A DNA stretch of 10,333 nucleotides from Paraphysoderma sedebokerense (Eukaryota > Blastocladiomycota > Physodermatomycetes > Physodermatales > Physodermataceae), in contig JAHLJZ010000195.1 in the NCBI GenBank assembly GCA_025602915.1, forward strand, positions 1 to 10,333, in the 5' to 3' direction. Both the position numbers and the translations under genes were made by a program. The notes below the pieces were generated by a model. The model searched no databases and was not told where the DNA came from. It saw nothing but the letters and a program-made list of their open reading frames with translations. Positions 1 through 7,988 of the stretch are shown here, in pieces. Position 1 is the first letter of the stretch; each line of letters starts with the position of its first letter.

Positions 1-351
1 CTTTTCACCAAAGCTCAATACATTTTGCTTGTGTTTCAATTTAGAATTTAATTAGAGGATTCTGTAATATCGCAAATCATGTACCAAAAGAGGCGACTAT
101 ACTTCGCTTCTTTAGGCGATTCTTCATGTTCTTACCGCTAATTGAAGATTGCATGAGATTTTTAGAATCGTATACCAATACAATATAAACTGGCAGCATG
201 TCCATTATCATCACCTCAGGACTCATATCACCAGTATAATTTATGTATCTCAGCGTTTATTTTTTTCTCTGTGTTGCTCTTAAATCTCAGATAAAGTTTG
301 AATCGACTTGTAATGCAATATTACGCGCTGGGTTAACTGGTTAAATTAAAT

Positions 352-359
352 TGACGTCA
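352..359. promoter_or_regulatory. CRE/ATF site TGACGTCA
   Basis: A perfect 8-bp palindrome TGACGTCA lies 45 bp upstream of the TATA box and about 92 bp before the ATG of the downstream gene. This is the consensus for CREB/ATF-type bZIP factors; in fungi Atf1-class proteins use it in stress and cAMP responses. The spacing suggests a real upstream activating site. Regulation by a stress bZIP factor is inference. Confidence 0.5.
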
Positions 360-403
360 TCCTCGAAATGTGCATTTCATTTTGGTTGATTTTGACACTG
401 CGT

Positions 404-410
404 TATAAAT
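404..410 (+). promoter_or_regulatory. TATA box of the SMP-like gene
   Basis: TATAAAT is centred about 44 bp before the ATG at 451. Transcription would be expected to begin roughly 25-35 bp downstream, giving a very short 5' leader. Confidence 0.5.
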
Positions 411-450
411 TACTCGCTCACATTCTCAAACTTGTAATCCTCTGAATAAT

Positions 451-2051
451 ATGAATGAAAATAACGTCGTTATCACTCCCTCTGATTCTCAGCGTATCAT
501 CAAAACCGCACAGACAACGCCTATGTCTGTGAACCCTGCTCTATTAACTGCAGCGAAACAAGTAGCAGCAACGGGAACACCCTTAACGATGAATCTTGGT
601 ACCACTCAACAATCTACAAATGTTATTACTATTCAAAACCCGGTGACTATGAATTTACCGGACGCGCAAAATATCATGGTTGCAGTACAGAGAGGTGAAA
701 ATGTGGATGCTGAATTGGTAAAAGCTGCTCAGACAGTTTTACAAACGCAGACGCCGTTGCAAGGGGTAATGAATACGACTGTTCCTGTAGCGCCTGGTAA
801 GAACGTTCACTCATTCCTATAAGTGACAGTATCGTCACTGAAAAATTGTGGAAAATACTAGGATCCGTTGCGACAATCCCTACGAATGTACCAGTGGCCC
901 CGGCAATTCAGGAAATAGCAAGTACAGCTCAAATAATACCCCCGGTGGCAACTCAACCTCCAACAATTGATCAAATCTGGGCACAATCTAACGAAGCGCC
1001 TGTAAATCCGCCAAATGAGTCAGAACGTCAAGCTATTTTGGAGGGGAAAATGAAACCAGATGAAAATAAATTGCCCAAACATGTAGACGAGGGGATATTG
1101 AAGGCGTTCAGAGGAGAACCTGAAAGCTCTGGTAATGTACAGGCGGAAACTCAGATAGGGAAGGACAAATCATTGAAAGAAGAGGAGCAAAAGCAAGAGT
1201 TACCGGAAAACCCCCCGAAAGAGGAGATCAATAGGTCCGACCCCGATATCGACAATCCACATGACATCCAACGGAATCCGAGCGTACCGGACGACAGAAA
1301 AGAAACTGAATTCAAAGACAGGGGTGAAGATAGGTCTACAGCCGAGCCACCGCAACAGCCTAGTACGGAAATCGCGCCAAAAGAAATGGCGACCGAAGAC
1401 AAGGTACCGGAGCAACCAGATACTAAGTCAACGAAAGAAGCTGAACCGAGTGAAGAATCACAACCGAGTCATGACAATCCCCCAAAGGTTATACCGGAAG
1501 TTTTCGAGTCAGCAGACGACAAGTCAGTTCCAGAAGTCGTTGAACCGAGTGCCGCGGAGAGTGACAGACCAGAGACAGATAATACTGATTGCGCTCCAGC
1601 GGATAAGCAAGCTCAAAATAATAAAGCGAAGGTGACCCCCGACCACCCTGTTGAACAAGATCGGAAGAAGGAAGATGGATTAAAAGAAGACGAGAGCTCA
1701 AAGGGATTGGAGAGGGAGGAACATGGATCATCTTCGGCTGATCACATTGGTGATGAGAACAAGGAACGACTTGCAGATGAACGCAGTAATGCCGTAGAGA
1801 GGACGGAAACGCCCCACCAAAAGGATATAGAGCAGCCAAATCAACAGCAGGAGTCTGGAGTCACGGTTGAAGAGGTACCTCCCGACTATGGCCCGGAGAT
1901 TAAAGAATGCGAAAACGAGATTAGTAAAGTTGAACGAAAGAGGCCAGCAGTCGATGAGCAGGAGAGGAGGGATGATGAACTGAAAAGAGGTAAAAATAAG
2001 GTGCCCAGAGACGCAGAGAATGATGTAGTGATGATGGATGTTGAAGAATAA
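451..2051 (+). CDS. SMP-like motif protein with long acidic disordered tail (two exons)
   Basis: Exons are 451-796 and 862-2051, giving 511 residues. The 65-nt intron (797-861) starts GTAAGA, ends CTAG, and splits Gly116; without splicing the first frame stops at 822. Residues 9-42 and 67-100 each resemble the SMP (seed maturation protein, Pfam SMP-type) repeat: a (T/L)PxDxxxI start, a Gly/Val centre, and an AAxxVxxT/AAQTxLQ end. SMP proteins are LEA-like and linked to desiccation or dormancy in plants and some fungi. From about residue 140 the chain is low-complexity, rich in Glu, Lys, Pro, Asp, Ser and Gln, with no hydrophobic core, so probably disordered. Near the C-terminus, basic patches at 474-476 (RKR) and 490-495 (KRGKNK) could form a bipartite nuclear signal. 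No signal peptide or membrane segment is visible. The CDS and splice are well supported; the SMP assignment is tentative and the role is unknown. Confidence 0.8.
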
Positions 2052-2239
2052 TTTGAGCCTAAAGAGATGAACCACGAGGGCTTGTGTAATCGCATCTAGT
2101 TTTTGCGTAGTAGTGGACATCATAAATGTGATGAAGGAGACGTCTGAACATTACTTGCATGTTACCTATATCGAATGAATGTTGAAATATATTAAAATAA
2201 TGTACAAATTTGCCAACAAACATCCAGGTTTTGAATTAA

Positions 2240-3405
2240 CTACGTCTTTTTTGGATGATAAAAGCTCCTTTTTGCGTTTCCAAATCGGATAACCGGCGGG
2301 GCCCGAATTGAAACATTGCTCAATCTGGAAGTCAATACATCGACATCCATATCAATTTCTTCCTGAACATCCTCAGCGTTCGTTCCTGATATCGTCTGTG
2401 CCTGATTATTTGATGAGAAGTCGTTTCGGGATGTTTGCATTTCTTCAAGCTCATGATTACTGAGACCCGAGGCATCAAGTAGGGTATTACGGGATTTCAT
2501 ATCTGATGTATTCGGTCTGTGAAATGGCTGTACTCGTTTATTCCACTTTTTATTTTTGGGTTGTGCTCCTTGGTCGGTTTTGGCTGCTGGCGTCGATGGT
2601 TTATCAACATCAATATCAGCGCCGCCGGCGCTGCTGCGATGACGGTCTTTCCTTGGATTATTACTTGAGTGAATCGTTGGAATTCCAGCGACTGAAAATT
2701 TGAATGAGGCCGGAAACTGATGCTTTTCGATCAGATGACGCCGCCTTGTTTTAGCGGATGCAAATTTTCGTGTGCAATTCTCGACAAAGCATTCGAACTA
2801 AGGTCAAAGATTAAGGATATTACGTTAAAGTTTCCCTTACATAAAATGTGATACTAAGTTTGGCTTACCATCTTTTGTTTCTCCTTCATGACTTGAAAGA
2901 AGGAGTCATGTTTTTCTAAGATATGTAGATTCAACAACCTGGCGTTTGGCAAAACCCGTTTGCATTTACTGCACAAATATCGATGCAGAGTTTCGTAATG
3001 TGCTTCGTAAGTTTCTACGGAAGGGAATGAAACCGAATTACATGGGGGCAAGGAGCAAGTGATATGAGGTCTGTCAATGATCCGAGAAACAACAGCAAAT
3101 GAGGTTGTGAGCGGTGAATACAATTCAGTTCCGTTGATATAAGATCCGCCAGAACAAGAATGTTGCAATCAACAAGTTCTATACCTTTCTTCTCTGCCTA
3201 TTTCGTTCACAACGTCCCAGATATTTACATTTGATTTGACATCAGAGTTGCAAGATAGCCACACAGCCTTCAATTCAATATTCCCTTCGTCAAAGAACGG
3301 ATCGTCTAGGGGGATAGGTGTTCTGGAAGGCTTATATGGTGTATGATGAGCACTTCGGTAGGTAGAGGGTATAGGAGAATGATCCGAAGAGGAGTTATCA
3401 TCCAT
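2240..3405 (-). CDS. ZNF511: ZNF511-family C2H2 zinc-finger protein (three exons)
   Basis: Exons on the minus strand are 3405-3185, 3070-2869 and 2797-2240, giving 326 residues. Intron 1 (3071-3184, 114 nt, GTATAG...ACAG) removes an in-frame stop at 3169-3171; intron 2 (2798-2868, 71 nt, GTAAGC...TTAG) is phase 0. Three zinc fingers follow: C79-x4-C84-x13-H98-x4-H103; C107-x2-C110-x12-H123-x4-H128; C144-x4-C149-x12-H162-x4-H167. The layout matches animal ZNF511: a PFFDEGN motif before the fingers (like FFEDGD), the ILEKHDSFFQ segment after finger 2, and a C-terminal IRFGNAKRSF block like the family's CFGQGAARGF. It is longer than human ZNF511 (about 250 residues) through a Ser/Pro-rich N-terminus and a longer linker at about 185-300. 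The ATG at 3405 has context ACCATGG; an earlier in-frame GTG at 3492 is not a plausible start. ZNF511 is thought to be nuclear and nucleic-acid binding, with little known function. The gene converges on the SMP-like gene with 188 bp between stops. Confidence 0.9.
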
Positions 3406-4030
3406 GGTATCGACGAGGTGCGCAAAAGCAGTTCCCCAAATTAGTTCTGATTGAAGAGGAACGACACAGCGAGGCAGCACCAAGGAGCGCACGATACAAT
3501 GGTGACATAACTTTATTGAAAACTATTTACATATACAATACATCGAAACTGATATCTGAACACACAAGCTACAGATTCTAGTCCTTGTGTCTGACACATA
3601 TTCCAATAGCCCGTAATCAATGAATTCCGAATAGTTCCTTGAGACGTTTGGCCCATCTACAGACATCTCCGACAAGCAACAGACTGTGGAAGCGGGGCCA
3701 AGACGGGCGGGCGTCGCACACTACAGTTGCCCGTGACCAAGGCCCTTTGTTTCCAATGAGCGGTAACCTGAGTGCCTCTTACGAGAGAATTAATAATTCA
3801 CTTTGCAATTTACATCCAATAATGTCCGCAATCAAAGTCGGCCTCCGTAGGGCGGGCGCGGACAGTCGCGAACAACGCGCGCTCCCTTTATGCGCCCATT
3901 CATCGCACTTTGCCGTCGGACGGAATTCCCTCCGCAATCCACTCTATCCGCCGTATCATCCGAGATATAAAGTATACAGCCCTGACATCGCTCAGACAGC
4001 GCTCTGGAACGCTAACTCATCCTCCGCTGA
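3406..4030. other. Divergent intergenic region, GC-rich centre
   Basis: This separates the start of the minus-strand zinc-finger gene from the start of the plus-strand surface-protein gene. The middle (about 3680-3720 and 3840-3900) is clearly richer in G, C and CpG than the flanks and includes GGGCGGGCG runs. CCAAT boxes occur at 3753-3757 and 3816-3820. A minus-strand AATAAA (TTTATT at 3512-3517) lies about 100 nt beyond a minus-strand stop at 3617-3619 that closes a 53-codon open stretch. That could be the end of an unresolved small minus-strand gene, but I could not build a convincing 5' exon. Confidence 0.5.
3966..3971 (+). promoter_or_regulatory. TATA box of the GPI-protein gene
   Basis: TATAAA in the context GATATAAAG lies 65 bp before the ATG at 4031. 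The same GATATAAAG context and nearly the same spacing recur at 9904-9912 ahead of the candidate exon at 9969. Confidence 0.55.
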
Positions 4031-5754
4031 ATGCAAAATGCGAGAATGACCTCCCCGTCGACTGTCCCCTCCGTCCGTTTCATGGGCCTTGCGCTCTTTG
4101 CTTGCGCACTCCTCTCTCAACCGCTGTTAGCATTCGCCGCTAATGAAGCAAACTCGATGCCTTCGGGATCTCTGTTCTTCCTGGAAACGGCAGACACCAT
4201 TCTTCATGAAGCTCAATCAAATGAAATACTCACCAACATCTCAAACTCGGCCCCAGTATATCAGTCAAAGTGCATCGACCTCGCTTTGCAAAGCGGCTTA
4301 AAGTCTATTAGTTATCAACTTTCAGATTTGGGGACACATGTAATTGGTTCAGATAAATCCATTGTTATTGACACTACGTTGGATTGGACCGTGTACTACG
4401 GGAATGGGTATGTGAACAGCTGGTTGTCTAAAGAACCCTGTGAGAACTGTTTTTAATGAGAGCTCCCTCTTCAATCTTGATCTTTTATTAGTTGCTCCGA
4501 AAAGTCTTTGATTCTTTATAAAACCGGTCCTGTTTCCCCGTCTCAAGGAAAAGTTAAACCTATCTGGTTACCGGATTTATGTGGATCGTCTCCATGCCAA
4601 TATTCCATCAAATTAAAAGAAGTCCCATATCACCAGTGTCCACAAGACGAAATCTGTAAGTTTATTTGCCTGGAAGTATTCTTGTAACTTCTGAAATTTA
4701 GCCCGATTGTTAATCCCATTTTGGTAAAGGTCTATATTATGCAGAGCCGGATGACGAGTCGGACGACGTCCAGGAAAACCATAAACATTTACCGGTGGAA
4801 ATCTTTTTTGAAGAACCGATTATTAGGAATGGTAGATATCCAAATTCTTGGATACGACTATGATATTCTTGCATTAACGCAGTCACCTCATTTAGGATTA
4901 CCATTTCCGCTGACATGGCGCTACAAAGTTAATCTCAAAAGTGTAGCCAAACTTGATTTCACATGGAAAATTACCGTTCTCGTGCAGCCGCCCAAGTCGA
5001 CTTCCATCTCAGTGACATGGGCCTCGCAAGACATTCGCAAAGATCAAACGACATATGAATTACCTCCCTTGGATAACAGGATGACAGAGGGGACCAGATT
5101 CTTCATTTGGGTTTCAGCATTTTCTTGGAATACACCCATCCTCGGTGCTGGGTACATAGAGATAACGAAGTTGCGTAAGTAGTTTTTAAAGTTCTAATAT
5201 TTCTAAACTTGCTCTGTTCCAAAGGCTGAGCAATCGATATGTCGGATTTCTTAGGTTTCCCTCCAAATGTAGTGCCTCCTTTATCAGAACGCGATTCACC
5301 CACTTCTATACAAAAACCATCCAATAGTCCCCCGAACCCCACTTCCGTAGTGACCCGTACCCATATCCAGACCATTATCACCACCCAACCCACTGTAATT
5401 GTCATACCCACCACAATCAACAATGTTCCCACTACGGTAACAACTACCACTCTTACTGAAATTACACTGACGTCGACCTCCATCTCAGTGGTGCCCACAG
5501 ATGCTCCAAATTCAGGCAATGAATCAAGCGAAATGACTGGCGGATCCGAAAATTCATGGAGAGTCACGTTCATAAACGACGGAAATGGCGATCGTGCTCA
5601 TAACGCAAAGTTGGAAGGGAAAGATGGCGAGGCTGGACGCGGTAAGGTGAGGGACGCGATGGATGATATAAAAGATAAGTATGGAAGTTCGGCGAATAGA
5701 GGATGCATGAATATTTGGGGGATGAGTTTTCTTGTACTTGTAGCGATATTTTAG
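4031..5754 (+). CDS. Secreted six-cysteine, Thr-rich, GPI-anchored-type surface protein (five exons)
   Basis: Inferred exons are 4031-4407, 4492-4655, 4730-4831, 4896-5174 and 5231-5754, giving 481 residues. The four GT-AG introns measure 84, 74, 64 and 56 nt, and every junction keeps the frame. A signal peptide is clear: a hydrophobic core at about 18-36 with likely cleavage near Ala36/Ala37. Six cysteines (81, 127, 156, 161, 175, 181) fall in residues 80-181, so three disulfides are possible; Cys181 is created by splice 2. Residues about 200-308 are cysteine-free and beta-rich (LTWRY, WKITVLV, ISVTW, TYELPPL, FFIWVSAF, GYIEI). That pattern recalls Kre9/KNH-like or Ser-Thr-rich GPI wall proteins of fungi, an unconfirmed resemblance. 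Residues about 320-400 form a Thr/Pro/Ser-rich stalk likely to be O-mannosylated. The end (about 459-481) has small residues then a hydrophobic tail, a GPI signal. Function is unknown; a cell-wall or surface role is likely. Intron 2's acceptor (AAAG) is the least certain junction. Confidence 0.8.
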
Positions 5755-5783
5755 GATTAACAGTTGAAATCAATATTTAAACT

Positions 5784-5789
5784 AATAAA
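5784..5789 (+). terminator. Polyadenylation signal AATAAA
   Basis: A canonical AATAAA lies 30 nt after the stop codon of the GPI-type surface-protein gene, the expected place for 3' end formation. Confidence 0.6.
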
Positions 5790-6014
5790 ATCATCTTTTT
5801 CTGTTATTGAAAGCTAAAGAGGCATTCGCAAATGTTGTGCGATTTCGTATTTTAACTATTGGATATTTATATTAGTTCAATGCTGTGAGCTGTGCCGTCT
5901 TTAGATGAAATATTCTTCGGTCGACATAAAAGCGCGCCTTACCTATTGGATTCCAATATACCATGTAATCAATTCTTTCTCTACTTCTGGTTATAGTATT
6001 GAAGGAAAATGTGT

Positions 6015-6020
6015 TTTATT
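6015..6020 (-). terminator. Polyadenylation signal of first 7TM gene
   Basis: TTTATT on the plus strand reads AATAAA on the minus strand, about 106 nt past the stop codon of the 7TM gene ending at 6126. Confidence 0.45.
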
Positions 6021-6125
6021 CACCTTTCAACACACTTACGAAAATTGGAATACATGAAACAAAATACAAATGCTTTAAGTGAAAATTTCAACCCGTGCAC
6101 CCTCGTCACAAATCACAATTCACAT

Positions 6126-6986
6126 TTAAGCTGAACTGGAATTTACAGTTTTATTTGCGCTACTCTTCTTGTTATCTGTCTTAACCTCAAACCCGGAAGC
6201 TAAAACTGCCTTGCCCACTTTCTTTGTAATAATAATGTAATCCCCAAATGTATTGAGAGTGACAATACCAGCGAACGCATTATGGAAAAGACTGAATAAT
6301 TGAGGTTGTGAAGCTGTTGGTATAGCTATCGAGACAAGTTTGATAATAACGTAACCAGTAGCTATGAGCATTCGAATAACTAGACCGGCGCTTTCTTTCT
6401 TGTTTTCCATGACGTAGTCGATCATACCTTTGGATCTGTGGGTAGCTAAAATGCGGATAAAGAATAATGATAATATTGCATTCGAAATGACGGAGATGGA
6501 TGCACCGGCTACTGTTGCATTACGAAACGTTTGAAGTAACACAGGGTCCGTGACCCATGTAATAGGTAAATGAATAATTCCTACACAAATAAGTTGGGGC
6601 ATTGCCATGATGAATGGGACAAAATATCTCAATACATTTTCGACTTCTGATTTTCTGATGTTGACGCGGCTTATTGCAATAGTGCGCTCTATCAAGATAT
6701 GATATAAAGCTACGGAATATGTTGTCCAAATCCATTGCATGGGTTGTTGCCCTTTCGTTAAGACCCAAGGGTCTAATGGGTTGACCATAAGGTGGACCGC
6801 GAAGAGAGAAAACAGAACACAGGCGATGGTGCCAATAACGAGTGCGCCAAATACAGATTTGTTTTTGCGAAAAGTGTACAAATCGTGGTTGGTAAGAATA
6901 TTTTGAGCCAAAACCAAAGAAACACCAAGGAATGTTCCGACTAATGCGATTTTTTGGTTTGACAGTACCGCCAGAGGAGTAGCCAT
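6126..6986 (-). CDS. Seven-transmembrane GPCR-like protein, copy 1
   Basis: An intronless frame of 286 residues starts at an ideal ACCATGG context. Seven hydrophobic helices are visible at about 12-31, 45-68, 85-105, 117-140, 157-180, 198-222 and 229-253. Basic residues cluster in the loops after helices 1, 3 and 5 and in the tail, which by the positive-inside rule puts the N-terminus outside and the C-terminus inside, as in GPCRs. Helix 3 ends in E100-R101-T-I-A-I-x-R-V, resembling the class A (D/E)R(Y) motif. An NAT sequon (156-158) sits in the helix 4-5 loop, which would be extracellular. Helix 7 ends NTFGDYIIITKK, not NPxxY. I cannot name the family or ligand. A close paralogue lies about 1 kb upstream on the same strand, so this is a tandem duplication. 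The seven-helix reading is well supported; receptor function is inference. Confidence 0.93.
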   Translation of the reverse strand: MATPLAVLSNQKIALVGTFLGVSLVLAQNILTNHDLYTFRKNKSVFGALVIGTIACVLFSLFAVHLMVNPLDPWVLTKGQQPMQWIWTTYSVALYHILIERTIAISRVNIRKSEVENVLRYFVPFIMAMPQLICVGIIHLPITWVTDPVLLQTFRNATVAGASISVISNAILSLFFIRILATHRSKGMIDYVMENKKESAGLVIRMLIATGYVIIKLVSIAIPTASQPQLFSLFHNAFAGIVTLNTFGDYIIITKKVGKAVLASGFEVKTDNKKSSANKTVNSSSA

Positions 6987-7064
6987 GGTTAGAATTATTA
7001 AAACGTTATAAGCAGAAAGTGTGGAAGAGCAGCTAGGGTTAAAATTTGGTGGAACAAGTCTTGC

Positions 7065-7072
7065 CTTATATA
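7065..7072 (-). promoter_or_regulatory. TATA box of first 7TM gene
   Basis: On the minus strand the sequence reads TATATAAG, ending 79 bp before the ATG at 6986. The spacing suits a leader of about 50 nt. Confidence 0.55.
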
Positions 7073-7093
7073 TTCAGGCAGTGAATGCCGATG

Positions 7094-7102
7094 ATGACTC
7101 AT
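7094..7102. promoter_or_regulatory. Gcn4/AP-1-type palindrome ATGACTCAT
   Basis: The 9-bp palindrome ATGACTCAT is the optimal site of Gcn4/CPC1-type bZIP factors (core TGACTCA, AP-1). It sits about 22 bp upstream of the TATA box of the first 7TM gene, a good position for an activator. Regulation by amino-acid starvation is an inference. I did not see the site ahead of the second 7TM gene. Confidence 0.45.
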
Positions 7103-7330
7103 GACATCCCTACTTTGAACAACGGAGACATGGATGAAGAATAAGTGCTTCTGGAGCTCGGAATTCCTCGTGCGATATTCTCGATGTACCATTATCCATC
7201 AGGGAGCATCACCATGTGTCATAATCCATTAGTAAACATTTAACTGAATTTTCGAATTTCATCCATTTTTTTCCAACGGAATAACAAGTCAGCTACATTC
7301 GGGCGAGGTTTCTCCAGGACAATTCACAAA

Positions 7331-7666
7331 ATGGTTGAAGGGTATAACAACTGTTGCATCGGTTTCTGCAGTTCGGCATCGCGTCGACCGGGCCTCTATA
7401 AGAAATTCGGAATGTTCTCGGTGCCGATGCCAGTGGAAACCGCAAAATTGACATCGAATCCGGTTCTTTCTCCAGCATCGATAAAACTGCCAAAACGTGG
7501 TGAAGAACGATGCTCCATGGGTGGCAAGTTCGGCTCGCAAAATTGTCCGGGCTCACCTGAGGTTTCCTTTGAAATTTTGAAAACTTTTTACTCAGTCAAT
7601 GCTGGTGTCCTTGTGATGAATACCTTGAGCACTGCTGTTTGTGACACCAAAAAAGAATCTGTATAA
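7331..7666 (+). CDS. Possible small ORF, 111 aa, unassigned
   Basis: An uninterrupted frame runs from an ATG in good context (CAAAATGG) to TAA at 7666, with AATAAA at 7757-7762 about 90 nt beyond. The predicted protein is basic to neutral, has no signal peptide or clear membrane segment, and has cysteines near both ends. I recognise no family. Caution is needed because the opposite strand is also open over much of this region in two frames (about 7289-7556), and a third minus frame gives a protein-like 60-codon stretch ending in TAG near 7404. The region is less AT-rich than its surroundings, which lengthens chance frames. It could be a small gene, the remnant of a minus-strand gene, or neither. 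Confidence 0.25.
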   Translation: MVEGYNNCCIGFCSSASRRPGLYKKFGMFSVPMPVETAKLTSNPVLSPASIKLPKRGEERCSMGGKFGSQNCPGSPEVSFEILKTFYSVNAGVLVMNTLSTAVCDTKKESV

Positions 7667-7988
7667 TGACGCTTTATAGCTGGCAATCTCTTAATATTTA
7701 TTATACTCGGCAAGAACAAATGCAAATATATAGGCGACGTCAATAACAGCTCAAGAAATAAATTACGAATGTGAACCACAAGAGAGCCTATTGCTACATT
7801 CAAGGATAATTATTACATGAACGCAGCATGTTGATACGCAGCATCTATATCTTCTGGCACTTGTACATCATCAACAGACGAATTGGTAGAACAACATATA
7901 ATTATTACAAAAGGAATTGAATATGAAATCACTAAATACTGAACCAATCATGAGATTAAATGTTGTCGTTGAACAAGCCCGAGAAGTC
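7667..7988. other. 3' flank of second 7TM gene
   Basis: AT-rich sequence downstream of the minus-strand gene ending at 7989. A minus-strand AATAAA (TTTATT at 7697-7702) lies nearly 290 nt past the stop, rather far, so the true polyadenylation signal may be a variant closer in. TATA-like runs near 7675 and 7725 on the minus strand have no clear gene behind them. I see no further gene. Confidence 0.5.

Larger units (their letters stand above)
1..450. other. Upstream region of the SMP-like gene
   Basis: This AT-rich stretch has no convincing coding frame on either strand. Its last 100 bases hold a CRE palindrome and a TATA box, listed separately. A TTTATT at 256-261 reads as AATAAA on the minus strand, but I see no gene it would terminate, so it may be chance in AT-rich DNA. 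The rest appears to be promoter and intergenic sequence. Confidence 0.6.
5755..6125. other. Convergent 3' intergenic region
   Basis: This AT-rich spacer lies between two convergent genes and holds the polyadenylation signals of both (AATAAA at 5784 on the plus strand, TTTATT at 6015-6020 for the minus strand). I see no open frame, tRNA-like fold or strong repeat in it. Confidence 0.6.
6987..7330. other. Promoter region of first 7TM gene
   Basis: Apart from the TATA box and the Gcn4/AP-1-type palindrome listed separately, this stretch holds only short open frames, including a 64-codon one on the minus strand that overlaps the promoter and lacks protein-like features. I regard it as regulatory sequence. 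Confidence 0.55.

Noticed and set aside
797-822. Gene 1 ending at the TAA at 822 as a separate 123-residue protein, with a second gene from 846
   Set aside because: GTAAGA at 797 and CTAG ending at 861 give an in-frame splice joining PVAPG to the SVAT segment of the next frame, so a single two-exon gene explains both.
1151-2123. Several minus- and plus-strand frames of 70-130 codons across the acidic tail of gene 1
   Set aside because: They are shadow frames of a long, stop-poor, repetitive coding region; none has family features or its own promoter.
3169-3492. Zinc-finger gene start at 3492
   Set aside because: The codon there is GTG. The first ATG in frame is at 3405 with ACCATGG context and leads straight into the conserved region.
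3639-4049. A 136-codon plus-strand frame before the GPI-protein gene
   Set aside because: It begins with TTG, runs through the TATA box at 3966 and overlaps the start of the signal-peptide frame; its length is explained by the GC-rich promoter centre.
4656-4743. Alternative acceptors for intron 2 of the GPI-protein gene: TTAG at 4701 and GCAG at 4743
   Set aside because: TTAG leads to a stop after eight codons, and GCAG creates a TAG at the junction. The AAAG at 4729 keeps the frame and supplies Cys181.
5103-5573. A 156-codon minus-strand frame opposite the Thr-rich stalk
   Set aside because: It is the complement of Thr/Pro codons (hence Val/Gly-rich) and overlaps a spliced gene with strong support on the plus strand.
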